Counted from the stretch's first letter, positions 18,148-27,373 are shown. The stretch: DNA of 64,000 nucleotides from Mucilaginibacter gracilis (GCF_003633615.1 NZ_RBKU01000001.1:5022001-5086000), one strand, 5' to 3'. Translations and numbers: made by a program. The notes: generated by a model from the letters alone, not told the origin.

Positions 18148-19548
18148 TTATGTGGTTGTTTGGCCTTTAAGCACTAATTCAAAATAATTTTCGGCACCTA
18201 CCTGGCCGCCTTTAAAGTTTACCTCCATACCATCGGCTGCCGAACCCGGCGCGTAAGCTTTGCATAACGGCGCTCCCGGCGAAACTGGAACTATCATTTC
18301 AACCGCCTCTATACCCATTGCGCGTGCAACATAGCCTGATGTATCGCCACCGGCAATGAGCAACCTTTGTAAAGTGGTTTTACCTGCCACACCTACGGCA
18401 ATAAGGCCCAGTGCGGTACCATAAAGTTGCGCCGTTTTTTCGCGGATGTCGTTTTGGGTTAAACCTTGTTGGGCAAAAAAATCATACGTTTTCTTAAAAC
18501 GCGGGTCTTCTGTACCCAAACTGGTATGTATAATAACCGGGATACCCCGTTGCAGCAGTTGCGCAATTAAATGGATATAAACAGCAACCGTAGTTTTGAG
18601 ATCTTTTGAGCTTGCAATAGCAATGGTGTCGAGGGCTATATCGGCAAAATTATTATCTATAGCATATTCAATTTGTATTGCCGTAACCGGCGAGCAACTG
18701 CCCGATACCACTAACATGGTTTTAGCCTCTCCGGCAGCTTGCCATTCTGTTTTGCTTTGCGCGATACCCTGAGCGGCCCACAACTTACCCAGGGCCATCT
18801 CTATACCAGAGGAACCGATAGAAAACAAGGGCTTATCTGCCGATGCATAACCATCAATCAGTTGAGCTATGGGAAATAGCTGGTCTTCGTACAAGGCATC
18901 AAACAATATAATTTGCTTACCGGCATCTACCTGCTCCTGTAATTTTTTCTCGCTTTGTTGCTGGGACAAACCAATGGTTAAAATATCTATCAGGCCAATG
19001 GTTTGTACGGTTTGTTTAGCCAGGTGCAAACGCAAATCGCCTTCATCTGCCGGGGTAACCGGGTGCTTGCTCATTGACGGATGCCTGTCCAGCCGGAATA
19101 TTTCGCCTTTGCTGCCTATCCCCATACGGGCAAACAGGTTACCAAAAGCGCAATACCTGCCCAATGCAGGGGCGGCTACCAACAGCGGTATAAATGGTGC
19201 GCTAAATATTTTTGCGCCAATATCGGCAGCTTTACCTATGCTGCCAATGCGCGGCGACGAATCAAACGTAGAGCATACCTTATAGTGTACATGCGGTACT
19301 CCTAATTGCTTCAGTGCCAAAAAGGCGGGCAGCAATTGGCCTTCCATATCGGCAGGCGACATCGATCGCGTCATGCCTGCTACGCCGATGGCTTGCAGGC
19401 CGTCGTACTTTTCTAACTGCTCAACCGTGGGAGCTACTATAAACAATACCGTTTTTATACCGGCACGGGTTAAAAATTCCAGCGCATCGGTTGATCCCGT
19501 GAAATCGTCCCCGTAGTAGGCCAGTAAAAGTTTATGCTTGTTTGCCAT
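18148..19548 (-). CDS. DUF1537 sugar-acid kinase (OiaK-like, 3-oxo-isoapionate kinase type)
   Basis: 466 residues. LLAYYGDDFTGSTDALEFL carries the Asp pair of the substrate domain. KVCSTFDSSPRIGSIG and LVAAPALGRYCAFGNLFA follow, and the C-terminal ATP domain has LVVSGSCSPVTAIQIEYA, LIAGGDTSGYVARAMG and SPGAPLCKA. DUF1537 kinases phosphorylate acids such as threonate, erythronate and 3-oxo-isoapionate. The direct neighbour is a RuBisCO-like protein whose stop and this start share TAATG, the arrangement known from D-apiose catabolism, where the kinase makes 3-oxo-isoapionate 4-phosphate for the RuBisCO-like enzyme. It is clearly different from the second DUF1537 kinase at 8127-9293. The apionate role is inferred from context. 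Confidence 0.8.
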   Translation of the reverse strand: MANKHKLLLAYYGDDFTGSTDALEFLTRAGIKTVLFIVAPTVEQLEKYDGLQAIGVAGMTRSMSPADMEGQLLPAFLALKQLGVPHVHYKVCSTFDSSPRIGSIGKAADIGAKIFSAPFIPLLVAAPALGRYCAFGNLFARMGIGSKGEIFRLDRHPSMSKHPVTPADEGDLRLHLAKQTVQTIGLIDILTIGLSQQQSEKKLQEQVDAGKQIILFDALYEDQLFPIAQLIDGYASADKPLFSIGSSGIEMALGKLWAAQGIAQSKTEWQAAGEAKTMLVVSGSCSPVTAIQIEYAIDNNFADIALDTIAIASSKDLKTTVAVYIHLIAQLLQRGIPVIIHTSLGTEDPRFKKTYDFFAQQGLTQNDIREKTAQLYGTALGLIAVGVAGKTTLQRLLIAGGDTSGYVARAMGIEAVEMIVPVSPGAPLCKAYAPGSAADGMEVNFKGGQVGAENYFELVLKGQTTT

Positions 19549-20792
19549 TATTTACTGCCAAATTTTGTAACCGATTTTGCAAATTCGGGGTATTGCTTTG
19601 CAGCATCCTGTAAAGTTAAGCCGTTTACTGCACCCTCCCAGGCTTGTTGCAGGGCCACTACCCCACCGCCCGGCCCATCGGGATGGGCCATAATACCGCC
19701 GCCCGCCATATAAAGCAGATCGGTGGTGCCGGTGCGGCGATAGGTTTCGAATGCCTGCCCGCCCCATTGCCCCGATGATACAACCGGAATAGGTGTTTCG
19801 CCTTTAAACAAAGGCGTTAAACATGCTTCCATCGAGCGCACTACCGAATCGTCGCTTTCCCAAAATTTGTTTTGGATGCCGTTCACATGTAGTTGGTCAA
19901 CCCCGGCCAGTCGCCAAAGTTTTTGATACGCCGGGAACTCAATACCCAGCAATGGGTGCCTGTTTATCATTCCCCAGCCGTTGCGATGGCCATGTATCAC
20001 CAGTTGGCCCTGGTCGCAAATCTTTTTTGTGCCTGCCAGGCCAACGCTGTTGATGCTTATCATAGCGCAGGTGCCGCCGGCTTTAACAATGTAATCGTAT
20101 CGCGCAAGCATACTATCAACCTCGTCGCTCAGGTTGAAGGCATACATCACTTTTTTGCCCGTTTTATCTGCATGAGCATTAATTACATGCATAATGGCAT
20201 CAACCCTGTCTTCAAATTTGGAATTAGCTGCCGATGATAATAGCTCATCATCTTTAATAAAATCAATACCTGCTTCGGCCAGGGTTTTTACCAACTGCGC
20301 CGTTTGCTGTGGCGACATGCCGATGCTGGGTTTAATGATTGTGCCAATCAGCGGCCTATCTTCAACACCGGTACTTTTGCGGCTCCCGGCAATGCCGAAA
20401 CGTGGGCCTATAAAATGCTCGCCATAACTTGGCGGCAAATCAATATCCATCAGTTTTAAGCCCGTAAATTGAGTTATCTCGTATAAATTACCCTGTAAGG
20501 TAGATACCAGTACGGGCAGGTTATAACCAAAATTTTCTATCGACCACGAAACCTCAATAATGGCTCGATGGTACAAACCATCCTTAGCAGTAGCTCCCGG
20601 AATAGCCGGTTGGGTTACCGATTCCAAAGGTGTAATTTTTTCAACCCTCGCAGCAAAGCGCGCCTTCAGTTCCTCCGTTTCGCCGGGAACGGCTACAAAC
20701 GTACCTGATGATTGTTCACCTGCCAAAACCTGCGCGGCTTTTTCTAAAGCGTACGGGGTTTCTATATAATATTTAGCGGTTATTCTTTCCAT
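19548..20792 (-). CDS. RuBisCO-like protein (type IV large-subunit homologue, OiaX-like)
   Basis: 414 residues, RuBisCO large-subunit fold. Lys154 in GTIIKPSIGMSP matches RuBisCO K175, while the partner K177 is Ser156. Carbamate and metal residues Lys180, Asp182 and Glu183 lie in GIDFIKDDELLSS. Further positions are HGHRNGWGMINRHPLLG, loop-6-like HVNGIQNKFWES, VVSSGQWGGQ and YMAGGGIMAHPDGPGGGV (phosphate site). The metal site is intact but the replaced K177 argues against carbon fixation. Known relatives act as 3-oxo-isoapionate 4-phosphate decarboxylase or transcarboxylase/hydrolase in D-apiose breakdown. Both neighbours overlap by TAATG: the MFS porter upstream and the DUF1537 kinase downstream. 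Family certain; reaction inferred. Confidence 0.88.
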   Translation of the reverse strand: MERITAKYYIETPYALEKAAQVLAGEQSSGTFVAVPGETEELKARFAARVEKITPLESVTQPAIPGATAKDGLYHRAIIEVSWSIENFGYNLPVLVSTLQGNLYEITQFTGLKLMDIDLPPSYGEHFIGPRFGIAGSRKSTGVEDRPLIGTIIKPSIGMSPQQTAQLVKTLAEAGIDFIKDDELLSSAANSKFEDRVDAIMHVINAHADKTGKKVMYAFNLSDEVDSMLARYDYIVKAGGTCAMISINSVGLAGTKKICDQGQLVIHGHRNGWGMINRHPLLGIEFPAYQKLWRLAGVDQLHVNGIQNKFWESDDSVVRSMEACLTPLFKGETPIPVVSSGQWGGQAFETYRRTGTTDLLYMAGGGIMAHPDGPGGGVVALQQAWEGAVNGLTLQDAAKQYPEFAKSVTKFGSK

Positions 20793-22087
20793 TAAGCAAT
20801 ACTCTTTTTTATTTTATATCCGCTTACGCCGAAGTATAAGATCACAATAAAACAGATCAACGGAATGATATAGCCGATCTGGATGTTATCGCCATTTAAA
20901 TCAATAACTGTTGCCATTAAATAAGGCACAACCGCCCCACCTACAATGGACATAATGAGCCATGACGAACCAGGCTTGGTATCATCGCCAATGCCATCTA
21001 TCCCCAAGGCGAATATTGTTGGGAACATGATAGACATGAAGAAACCGATAGCACCAAGGCAATAAACTACATAACTGCCCTTACCTAAAATTGCCACCGC
21101 GCATAATAACGCCGCTACAACCGCGTAAATAGAAAGCAGTTTGTGAGATTTGATGAACTGTAGAAAGATAGTACCCACAAAGCGGCCACCCATAAATAAA
21201 AAGCCATACATGGCTAAATAATATCCGGCCTTTATTTCGTCAAAACCAGCACCTTGCTTGGCCATACGGATAAAAAAACTGGTTACACAAACCTGTGCGC
21301 CAACATAAAAAAATTGTGCTACTACCGCCCACGATAGATGCTTGTGCTTTAATGCCCCAAAAAAGTTACCCCCTGATGTTTCTTCTTTAGTTGATGCTTT
21401 TATTTCGGGTAATTTGGCAACAAAAAATAAAATTGCAACCAATGCTAAAGCAATAGCTAATACAGTGTAAGGCATTTTTACAGACGAGGCTTCGTGCAAA
21501 AAATAGGCAGAGCGTTGGGTTACCGACATGGCTTTTAATTGTACCTCGCTATAATCGGTACCCGAAAGTATGAGTTTGGTACCTACAAACGGCCCAACCA
21601 TAGCGGCAATACCGTTAAAAAAAGCCGCGATATTTAACCTTGTTGTAGCCCCGGCCGGGTCACCCAATATAGCCGAATAAGGGTTAGCAGCAGTCTCTAA
21701 TATGGCAATGCCACAACCTATAATAAATAGCGCACCTAAAAACCCGGTGTAAGCCAATGCATTTGCCGAAGGAACAAACAATGCTGCGCCAATAGTAGCT
21801 AAAACCAAACCAATTATGATGCTGTTTTTATAGCCAAACCGCTTTAGCAGCATCCCCGCCGGAACGGCCATAAGGAAATAGGCCAAAAAGATAGAGGTAT
21901 CAACCAATGTAGATTGACGGTTGTTTAACTGGCATGCCTTTTTTAAGTGCGGAATAAGGATGCCATCGAGGTTGTGTACCATTCCCCATAAAAAGAACAG
22001 GCTACATATCAGCACAAAAGGCAACATCAATGTTTTGCCTTTTAATGAGCTTTCGGAAATAACTTCGGTATTTGATGCTGGTTGCAT
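20792..22087 (-). CDS. MFS sugar transporter, FucP-like
   Basis: 431 residues with about 12 hydrophobic segments. CSLFFLWGMVHNLDGILIPHLK is typical of the FucP/GlcP group (proton symport of fucose, glucose or galactose), followed by MLLKRFGYKNSIIIGLVLA (MFS loop 2-3), ILETAANPYSAILGDP (TM4-5, the conserved E-AANPY motif) and FNGIAAMVGPFVG. It probably imports a sugar or sugar acid used by the downstream RuBisCO-like pathway, whose gene begins inside its stop codon (TAATG). It starts 9 bases after the MaoC-like gene. Confidence 0.88.
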   Translation of the reverse strand: MQPASNTEVISESSLKGKTLMLPFVLICSLFFLWGMVHNLDGILIPHLKKACQLNNRQSTLVDTSIFLAYFLMAVPAGMLLKRFGYKNSIIIGLVLATIGAALFVPSANALAYTGFLGALFIIGCGIAILETAANPYSAILGDPAGATTRLNIAAFFNGIAAMVGPFVGTKLILSGTDYSEVQLKAMSVTQRSAYFLHEASSVKMPYTVLAIALALVAILFFVAKLPEIKASTKEETSGGNFFGALKHKHLSWAVVAQFFYVGAQVCVTSFFIRMAKQGAGFDEIKAGYYLAMYGFLFMGGRFVGTIFLQFIKSHKLLSIYAVVAALLCAVAILGKGSYVVYCLGAIGFFMSIMFPTIFALGIDGIGDDTKPGSSWLIMSIVGGAVVPYLMATVIDLNGDNIQIGYIIPLICFIVILYFGVSGYKIKKSIA

Positions 22088-22096
22088 GATATGGTT

Positions 22097-22543
22097 TTAA
22101 ACGGTTTGTTTTTTTACAAGTAACAAATGATCGCACACCACAACCACTTCGCCATGCTGGTTAATAATTTCTACATGTTCGGTAACGGTGCCGTATTCGG
22201 GCTTTTTGGCCCCGGCTTTTTCGGATATGGTAATTTCGGAGTGGATGGTATCACCAATAAAAACAGGCTTTACAAAACGTAGCTTATCATACCCCTTTGA
22301 AAACGCTTCGGGATTAATTTCCGAAGCGGTTAGCCCGATACCGATACTAAATATCATGGTGCCATGCGCAATGCGTTGTTTAAACGGCTGCGTGGCGCAC
22401 CACTCGGCATCCATATGATGCGGGAAAAAATCGCCTGTATGGCCTGCATGTACCACAAAATCTGTTTCGGTAATGGTACGGCCAAAGGTTACGCGTTTAT
22501 CACCTATGGTATAATCTTCAAAAAAAGTTGATTTAAAGTACAT
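22097..22543 (-). CDS. MaoC-like (hot-dog fold) enoyl-CoA hydratase
   Basis: 148 residues. The hydratase-2 motif appears as HTGDFFPHHMDAEWC, with Asp38 and His43 as the expected catalytic pair, followed by RIAHGTMIFSIGIGL and KPVFIGDTIHSEITI. MaoC proteins add water across the double bond of an enoyl-CoA such as mesaconyl-CoA or crotonyl-CoA. It is the first gene of block B, just after the palindromic element and downstream of two class III CoA-transferase genes. This suggests that a CoA thioester made by those transferases is its substrate. That link is inference. Confidence 0.82.
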   Translation of the reverse strand: MYFKSTFFEDYTIGDKRVTFGRTITETDFVVHAGHTGDFFPHHMDAEWCATQPFKQRIAHGTMIFSIGIGLTASEINPEAFSKGYDKLRFVKPVFIGDTIHSEITISEKAGAKKPEYGTVTEHVEIINQHGEVVVVCDHLLLVKKQTV

Positions 22544-22590
22544 TGTGTATTTTATTGGTTATTAGGTTATTGGTTTTATTTGCTTTTTAA

Positions 22591-22694
22591 ATTCCCATCT
22601 TGAGAGGGGCGCAGTGGATTTGTGTGGTGGCAGGGGTGTGTTATTCATCGCGTGGAGAAAAAACACACCCCTCCGCCCCTCTCAAGAGGGGAAT
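22591..22694. repeat. Long imperfect palindrome (MITE/REP-like intergenic hairpin)
   Basis: Arm 22591-22611 pairs with 22674-22694 over 21 positions with one mismatch (core TTGAGAGGGGCG / CGCCCCTCTCAA). Inner arm 22632-22642 (AGGGGTGTGTT) pairs perfectly with 22662-22672. About 20 bases bulge from the left arm only. The loop is 22643-22661. From memory, similar CTCTTGAGAGGGG...GTGTGTT hairpins are dispersed between genes in several Bacteroidota genomes. It separates block A from block B and might act as a terminator or RNA processing site. Confidence 0.75.
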
Positions 22695-22770
22695 CGCACA
22701 AGGCCCTCGCTTTTATTATTACCAGGTTGATTATCAATATCCGAAATCGAAACTCCGAAATCCCAAATCA

Positions 22771-23841
22771 TTAAAATCTTTCACTTACCACCACGCCGCC
22801 ATTGTCGCTCGATAGGTAGGCACTTTCAACAACGGCCATCGTCTTTATAACGTCCTCAACACTGGTTGGCAGCACATCGCTTTCGCCGTTTTTATAACGC
22901 ATCAGGCTGCTCATGGTGCCGATAAATGCATCCGGAAACCAGGAGCCTTCCAGTTCAATTTCGTGCCATTCGGGAGTTTTGCCTTCTTCTAAAACGCAAT
23001 ATTCAAATTTATCGGGCACGCCGTGCGGGTAATCCATCAGCAAACCCATACGGGCCTTAATTGCGCCTTTGGTGCCTTCCCATTTAATAAAGCTTTCCTG
23101 GTTATGCGGCCCAAAGGAATGATCGTGATTGGTATTGATAACGGCGTGCATGGTATCGCCATAATCAAACAAAATGGTTGAGCGCGACGACGATAAAGTT
23201 TTGGCCGGATGTTTCAATGTTTTAGCCATCACCGTTTTAGGGTCGCCCAAAAACGACCGCATCAAATCAATATAATGGATACTGTGGTATTGTATCTCCA
23301 AACGTGGATGCACCATTACATGCGGAAACAATTCCCAGGGGGTTTGTAAAGTTACGCGTACTTCCATATCGTATAACTCGCCTATTATGCCCTGCTCTAT
23401 TAAATACCGGGCGGCGTTAACGTATGGTGCAAAACGGAGCTGGCAATTAATAGCTGCTGCCAGGTTTTTACGCCTGCAAACCGCCAATATTTTTTTACTC
23501 TGCCAAAAGTAGTCGCCCATGGGTTTTTGAATGAGCACGCCTACACCATCGGGCAATGCCTCCAGGGTTTCAATAAACTGATCGGGCATGATAGTAATAT
23601 CGTAAACCGTATTGGCCGGCGAATGGGCAACTGCATCGGCAACGTTATCATAAACGTTTGGAATGCCCCACTCGGCGGCCAGTTTTTCGGCTTTGCCACG
23701 GGTGCGGTTAGTTATGCCAATTACATTAAAACCGGCCTTTTTATAGGCGGGCAGGTGTGCATCGCCAACAATGCCACCTGCGCCAATAATAACAATAGGT
23801 ACCGCAGTATGTGGTAATATGGGTTTATAAGGTATTTGCAT
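22771..23841 (-). CDS. Gfo/Idh/MocA-family oxidoreductase
   Basis: 356 residues. The Rossmann loop VIIGAGGIVGDAHLPAY and ITNRTRGKAEKLAAEWG bind NAD(P). VLIQKPMGDY corresponds to the EKP catalytic motif with Gln for Glu, and QYHSIHYIDLMRSFLG holds the catalytic His. The family oxidises or epimerises sugars and sugar acids; D-apiose dehydrogenase, as I recall, belongs to it. The start overlaps the end of the solute-binding-like gene by 17 bases, making it the last gene of block A. It could feed a sugar acid into the RuBisCO-like route of block B, but the substrate is not readable. Confidence 0.8.
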   Translation of the reverse strand: MQIPYKPILPHTAVPIVIIGAGGIVGDAHLPAYKKAGFNVIGITNRTRGKAEKLAAEWGIPNVYDNVADAVAHSPANTVYDITIMPDQFIETLEALPDGVGVLIQKPMGDYFWQSKKILAVCRRKNLAAAINCQLRFAPYVNAARYLIEQGIIGELYDMEVRVTLQTPWELFPHVMVHPRLEIQYHSIHYIDLMRSFLGDPKTVMAKTLKHPAKTLSSSRSTILFDYGDTMHAVINTNHDHSFGPHNQESFIKWEGTKGAIKARMGLLMDYPHGVPDKFEYCVLEEGKTPEWHEIELEGSWFPDAFIGTMSSLMRYKNGESDVLPTSVEDVIKTMAVVESAYLSSDNGGVVVSERF

Positions 23842-25084
23842 AATTTACAATTGGTTTATCTATTGCGCTTATTTTTTGCTGCCCGTGGGCAAGCAATTGC
23901 GCAACAGGTGTAGCTGTATTAATAGCAGCAAGTACAAGGTCGTCAATAATTTTGGCAATTTGCGCCCAATTGCCTTTTTGCGGTAACGAACGGGCGGTTT
24001 GGTGCAGTTGCTCCAATTTATGGTAATATGGTATAATGGCGTTAATGCCGCCATCAACCCAGGTAGAAATGCGACAGCCTATGCCGCCTTCAAGCGTTAA
24101 TAATTTATCGTTACGGGCACTAACAGCGTAGCGTATAAAATTGTAAGCTGTTTGTTTATGCTTACTGCCCGCACCCACCGCATATACCCAATACACATTT
24201 AACGATGCCGGTTGGTTGCCCGCAGTATGTGGCATGTAAGCTATATCTACTTTGTTTTTCACTACCGATTCGTTTATCACCTCGCACATTGATGCAAAGC
24301 CAAACCAGTTAACCATCATGGCGGCTTCGCCACGGGCAAAGGCCATACCCGCCTGTACCGATTCGTATTGCATGGTATTGGGGTGTACAGCCTGTTTATC
24401 GCGCAAAATATCGCGGTAAAAAGTAAGGCCCTCCAACGCTTCGGTGGTATCAATGTTGATGAGGCCGTTATCGCTAACCAAACTGCCGCCACGTGTCCAT
24501 AACTGGAGGCAAAAATCAAAAACGGTATTATGGCCGTCCGGCAATCCGGCGAAGACTGTTCCATATAAATTCTCTTCCGGACGGTGGAAAAATTGGGCAA
24601 CGGTTTTAAAGTCATCCCAGGTTTTTGGCACTTGTAAATGCTTGCCGTGCAGCTCGTGGAACCTTTTTATTTCTTTAACATCGGTAAATAAATCTTTACG
24701 GTAAATTAAGCATTCGGGGCCGTCGTGAAAAGGTAATCCGGCAACGGCTTCTCCAAACTGCTGCATCGATAGCAGCGAACTGCTCCATCCCCAGGGATAA
24801 TCATCGGGCGGGTTTTGTGTAATGTAGGGTTGCAAATTCTCTAAAGCCCCGGTTTCCCAGGCTTCGTAAAGCCAATCGGTAACTACGTGTGCAATATCCC
24901 AATCGCCATTTTTAAGGCCGTTTTGTTCTAAAATAGCATTGTGTAAATCGTCCAGATCCATCGGCACCATTTCGGCTATTAAGGTACAACCGGTTTCGGC
25001 ACAATAGTTATCCCATAGCTTTTGCAGGGCAGTTTCAAACGGTCCAAATTTGCGGACGGCTATTTTTAATGTACCGCTACTCAT
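23825..25084 (-). CDS. ABC-type solute-binding protein homologue without signal peptide (cytoplasmic)
   Basis: 419 residues of the sugar-type solute-binding fold (SBP_bac_1/8-like): GDWDIAHVVTDWLYEAWETG, GLPFHDGPECLIYRKDLF, VPKTWDDFKTVAQFF, FARGEAAMMVNWFGFASM and YAVGAGSKHKQTAYNFIRYA. It begins MSSGTLKIAVRKFGPF with no signal peptide or lipobox. In-frame TAA TAA stands only two codons upstream of the ATG, so no longer export-competent form exists. No ABC permease or ATPase gene is nearby. The gene overlaps the flanking CoA-transferase (8 bases) and oxidoreductase (17 bases), so it is an integral operon member. A cytoplasmic sensor, substrate carrier or enzyme derived from an SBP is conceivable; the function is unknown. 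Confidence 0.78.
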   Translation of the reverse strand: MSSGTLKIAVRKFGPFETALQKLWDNYCAETGCTLIAEMVPMDLDDLHNAILEQNGLKNGDWDIAHVVTDWLYEAWETGALENLQPYITQNPPDDYPWGWSSSLLSMQQFGEAVAGLPFHDGPECLIYRKDLFTDVKEIKRFHELHGKHLQVPKTWDDFKTVAQFFHRPEENLYGTVFAGLPDGHNTVFDFCLQLWTRGGSLVSDNGLINIDTTEALEGLTFYRDILRDKQAVHPNTMQYESVQAGMAFARGEAAMMVNWFGFASMCEVINESVVKNKVDIAYMPHTAGNQPASLNVYWVYAVGAGSKHKQTAYNFIRYAVSARNDKLLTLEGGIGCRISTWVDGGINAIIPYYHKLEQLHQTARSLPQKGNWAQIAKIIDDLVLAAINTATPVAQLLAHGQQKISAIDKPIVNYANTL

Positions 25085-26222
25085 GCTTGTTTATTAATTG
25101 CTGTATAATGGTTTGGTTATCCTCGCCAAGTTTTGGTGAGCCTTTAGGCGATGTAAGCAACTCGCCATCAATACGGATGGGGCTGCGCGTGGTGCGATAA
25201 TTAAAACCATCGCTCATGGTTACCTGCTGTAGCATATCCAGGGTTGTAAAGCCCTCGTGCGCCATTAGTTTATCCCACGATAACACTTCGGCACACCATA
25301 TATCGGCCTTTTGCAAAATATCAAGCCATTTTTGGCTGGTGCCCGATAATAAATGACCGGCTAATATGGCCTTAATTTCATCCCGCTTATGGAAAGCTTC
25401 GGCAACGTCTGTATAAGGTAGCAAAGCATCACAACCTAATAAAGTACCCAGTTGCGGTATGGAGCCCATAGCCAGGGCCATATAACCATCGCCGGTTTTG
25501 TATATGCCGTAAGGCGCACCTAAATAAGCATGAGCATTATTTTTTTCAGATCTTTCAGGCAATTTACCATCGTAATAATAGGTGGTAATGGCCTCAAACT
25601 GAAAATCGATGGCCGATTCGAGCATGCTTACCTGTACCAAAGCGCCTTCGCCACTAATGGTGCGGCGCAATAGGCAGGCTAAAATGCCTTGTGCCAAATG
25701 GTTGCCCGCCAGCATATCAATAATAGACAAGCCCATGGGTACGGGGCCGCCTGCGTTGCCACTTAACCAGGTTAAGCCGGTTAACGATTGCAACAATAAA
25801 TCCTGACCAGGCTTATCTTTCCAGGGACCTTCATCGCCATAGCCGGATATTTCGCCGTAAATTACCGATGGGTTTACTTGCTGCACGCTGGCATAATCAA
25901 AACCCAAACGCTCCATTACGCCGGGGCGAAAGTTGTGCATTACCACATCGGCTTGTTTTACCAGTTGCCATATTTGAAGCTTATCCGCTTCGTTTTTAAT
26001 ATCGGCAGCAAAACTTTCCTTGTTACGGTTAATGGCATGAAATACCGACGACTCGCCATTCATGATAACGTTAGAGGTGTACAAGTGGCGGCATATATCG
26101 CCCGTAACAGGTTTTTCAATTTTTATAACCCGCGCACCCAAATCGGCCAGTTTTAAAGCTGCCGAAGGCCCCGATAGGAACTGGCTAAAATCGATAACCA
26201 AATAGTCTTCCAGTGGCTTCAT
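25077..26222 (-). CDS. Class III CoA-transferase (CaiB/BaiF family), copy 1
   Basis: 381 residues. DFSQFLSGPSAALKLADLGA and RVIKIEKPVTGD open the Rossmann part. MHNFRPGVMERLGFDY and GYGDEGPWKDKPGQDLL follow, and the catalytic aspartate is Asp169 in MGLSIIDMLAGNH, the position known from formyl-CoA transferase. The family swaps CoA between carboxylic acids through an aspartyl-CoA mixed anhydride. It is strongly similar along its length to the next gene (26219-27373), so the two arose by tandem duplication and could form a heterodimer or act on two acids. The start overlaps that gene by 4 bases. Confidence 0.88.
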   Translation of the reverse strand: MKPLEDYLVIDFSQFLSGPSAALKLADLGARVIKIEKPVTGDICRHLYTSNVIMNGESSVFHAINRNKESFAADIKNEADKLQIWQLVKQADVVMHNFRPGVMERLGFDYASVQQVNPSVIYGEISGYGDEGPWKDKPGQDLLLQSLTGLTWLSGNAGGPVPMGLSIIDMLAGNHLAQGILACLLRRTISGEGALVQVSMLESAIDFQFEAITTYYYDGKLPERSEKNNAHAYLGAPYGIYKTGDGYMALAMGSIPQLGTLLGCDALLPYTDVAEAFHKRDEIKAILAGHLLSGTSQKWLDILQKADIWCAEVLSWDKLMAHEGFTTLDMLQQVTMSDGFNYRTTRSPIRIDGELLTSPKGSPKLGEDNQTIIQQLINKHE

Positions 26223-27373
26223 ATCAGGTTATATTGTAAATTAATGGCTTCGGTTTGTGCGCCGGGGCGCGGCGCGGCCACATCCGAATATAGTTTTTCT
26301 CCGTTAATACGGATGGGGCAACGGGTTGTACTCAAACTGCTGCCATCGGGCAGTTTTACTTCCTGCTTCATTCCCATTACTTTATAGCCTTCGTGCTCAA
26401 GGGTTTCCTTATAAGTTAAAACTTGGGAGCACCAAATGCCTTCGGCTTCCAGTTCACTTAGCCACTTGGTTGTGGTTTTTTGTTTTATCTTTTCTGCCAG
26501 CAGGGTCATAATCTCGTCGCGCTTATCAAACCACGATGCTTTTTCGGGGTATAATTCGGCAAGGTTATCAACGCCTAAAGCCTTCCCTATTTTAAACAAG
26601 TCGCCCATAGCCAGGGTAAGGTAACTATCCTGTGTTTCATATATCCCGTAAGGGGCGCTTAAATAAGCATGGCCGTTGCCTTTTACGGCACTGCGTTGCG
26701 GCAGTTTACCGCCATCGTTTAAATAGGTGGTTATCACTTCAAATTGCAAGTCAATCACCGATTCCATGAGGCTCACCTCTACCAGCAAACCCGTATTGGT
26801 TTTGGCGCGTTTAATTAGCGCGGCTAAAATACCTTGCACAAAATGCGCACCGCAAATCATATCGGCTGTAGCCAAACCAAAGGGTACCGGGCCGGCATCA
26901 TTAGTGCCCGATAAATAGGCCAAGCCGGATAAGGATTGAATCAATAAATCCTGGCCGGGACGCAAAGCCCAGGGGCCTTTTGTGCCATAGCCGGTTACAA
27001 CACCGTAAACTATGCGCGGATTAATAGCCTTAACCGACTCATAATCGAGCCCAATTTTTTCCATTACGCCGGGGCGGAAATTATGGGTAATAACATCGGC
27101 CTGTTTAATGAGCTTTTTTATGCGCTCCATATCATCCGGGTCTTTCAAATCTGCCGCGTACGATTCTTTATTGCGGTTAATGGTATGAAAAACCAAACTA
27201 TCACCATTTACAAAAATATTGCGGATGGCTATCTGGCGGCCAGCTTCGCCTTTTACCGGGCGTTCAATTTTAATAACGCGCGCGCCCAAATCGGCAAGCC
27301 GCAAGCCTGCTGTTGGCGCGGCCATAAACTGCGCAAACTCTAATACAAGCAAACCCTCCAATGGCTTTATCAT
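26219..27373 (-). CDS. Class III CoA-transferase (CaiB/BaiF family), copy 2
   Basis: 384 residues, colinear with copy 1. It has EFAQFMAAPTAGLRLADLGA, THNFRPGVMEKIGLDY, GYGTKGPWALRPGQDLL and the catalytic Asp171 in FGLATADMICGAH. Shared motifs such as INRNKES and HNFRPGVME show close paralogy. Flanked by copy 1 and by the second cytoplasmic SBP-like gene (4-base overlaps on both sides). With the MaoC-like hydratase downstream, activation of a carboxylic acid as its CoA ester followed by hydration is a reasonable guess. Confidence 0.88.
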   Translation of the reverse strand: MIKPLEGLLVLEFAQFMAAPTAGLRLADLGARVIKIERPVKGEAGRQIAIRNIFVNGDSLVFHTINRNKESYAADLKDPDDMERIKKLIKQADVITHNFRPGVMEKIGLDYESVKAINPRIVYGVVTGYGTKGPWALRPGQDLLIQSLSGLAYLSGTNDAGPVPFGLATADMICGAHFVQGILAALIKRAKTNTGLLVEVSLMESVIDLQFEVITTYLNDGGKLPQRSAVKGNGHAYLSAPYGIYETQDSYLTLAMGDLFKIGKALGVDNLAELYPEKASWFDKRDEIMTLLAEKIKQKTTTKWLSELEAEGIWCSQVLTYKETLEHEGYKVMGMKQEVKLPDGSSLSTTRCPIRINGEKLYSDVAAPRPGAQTEAINLQYNLI

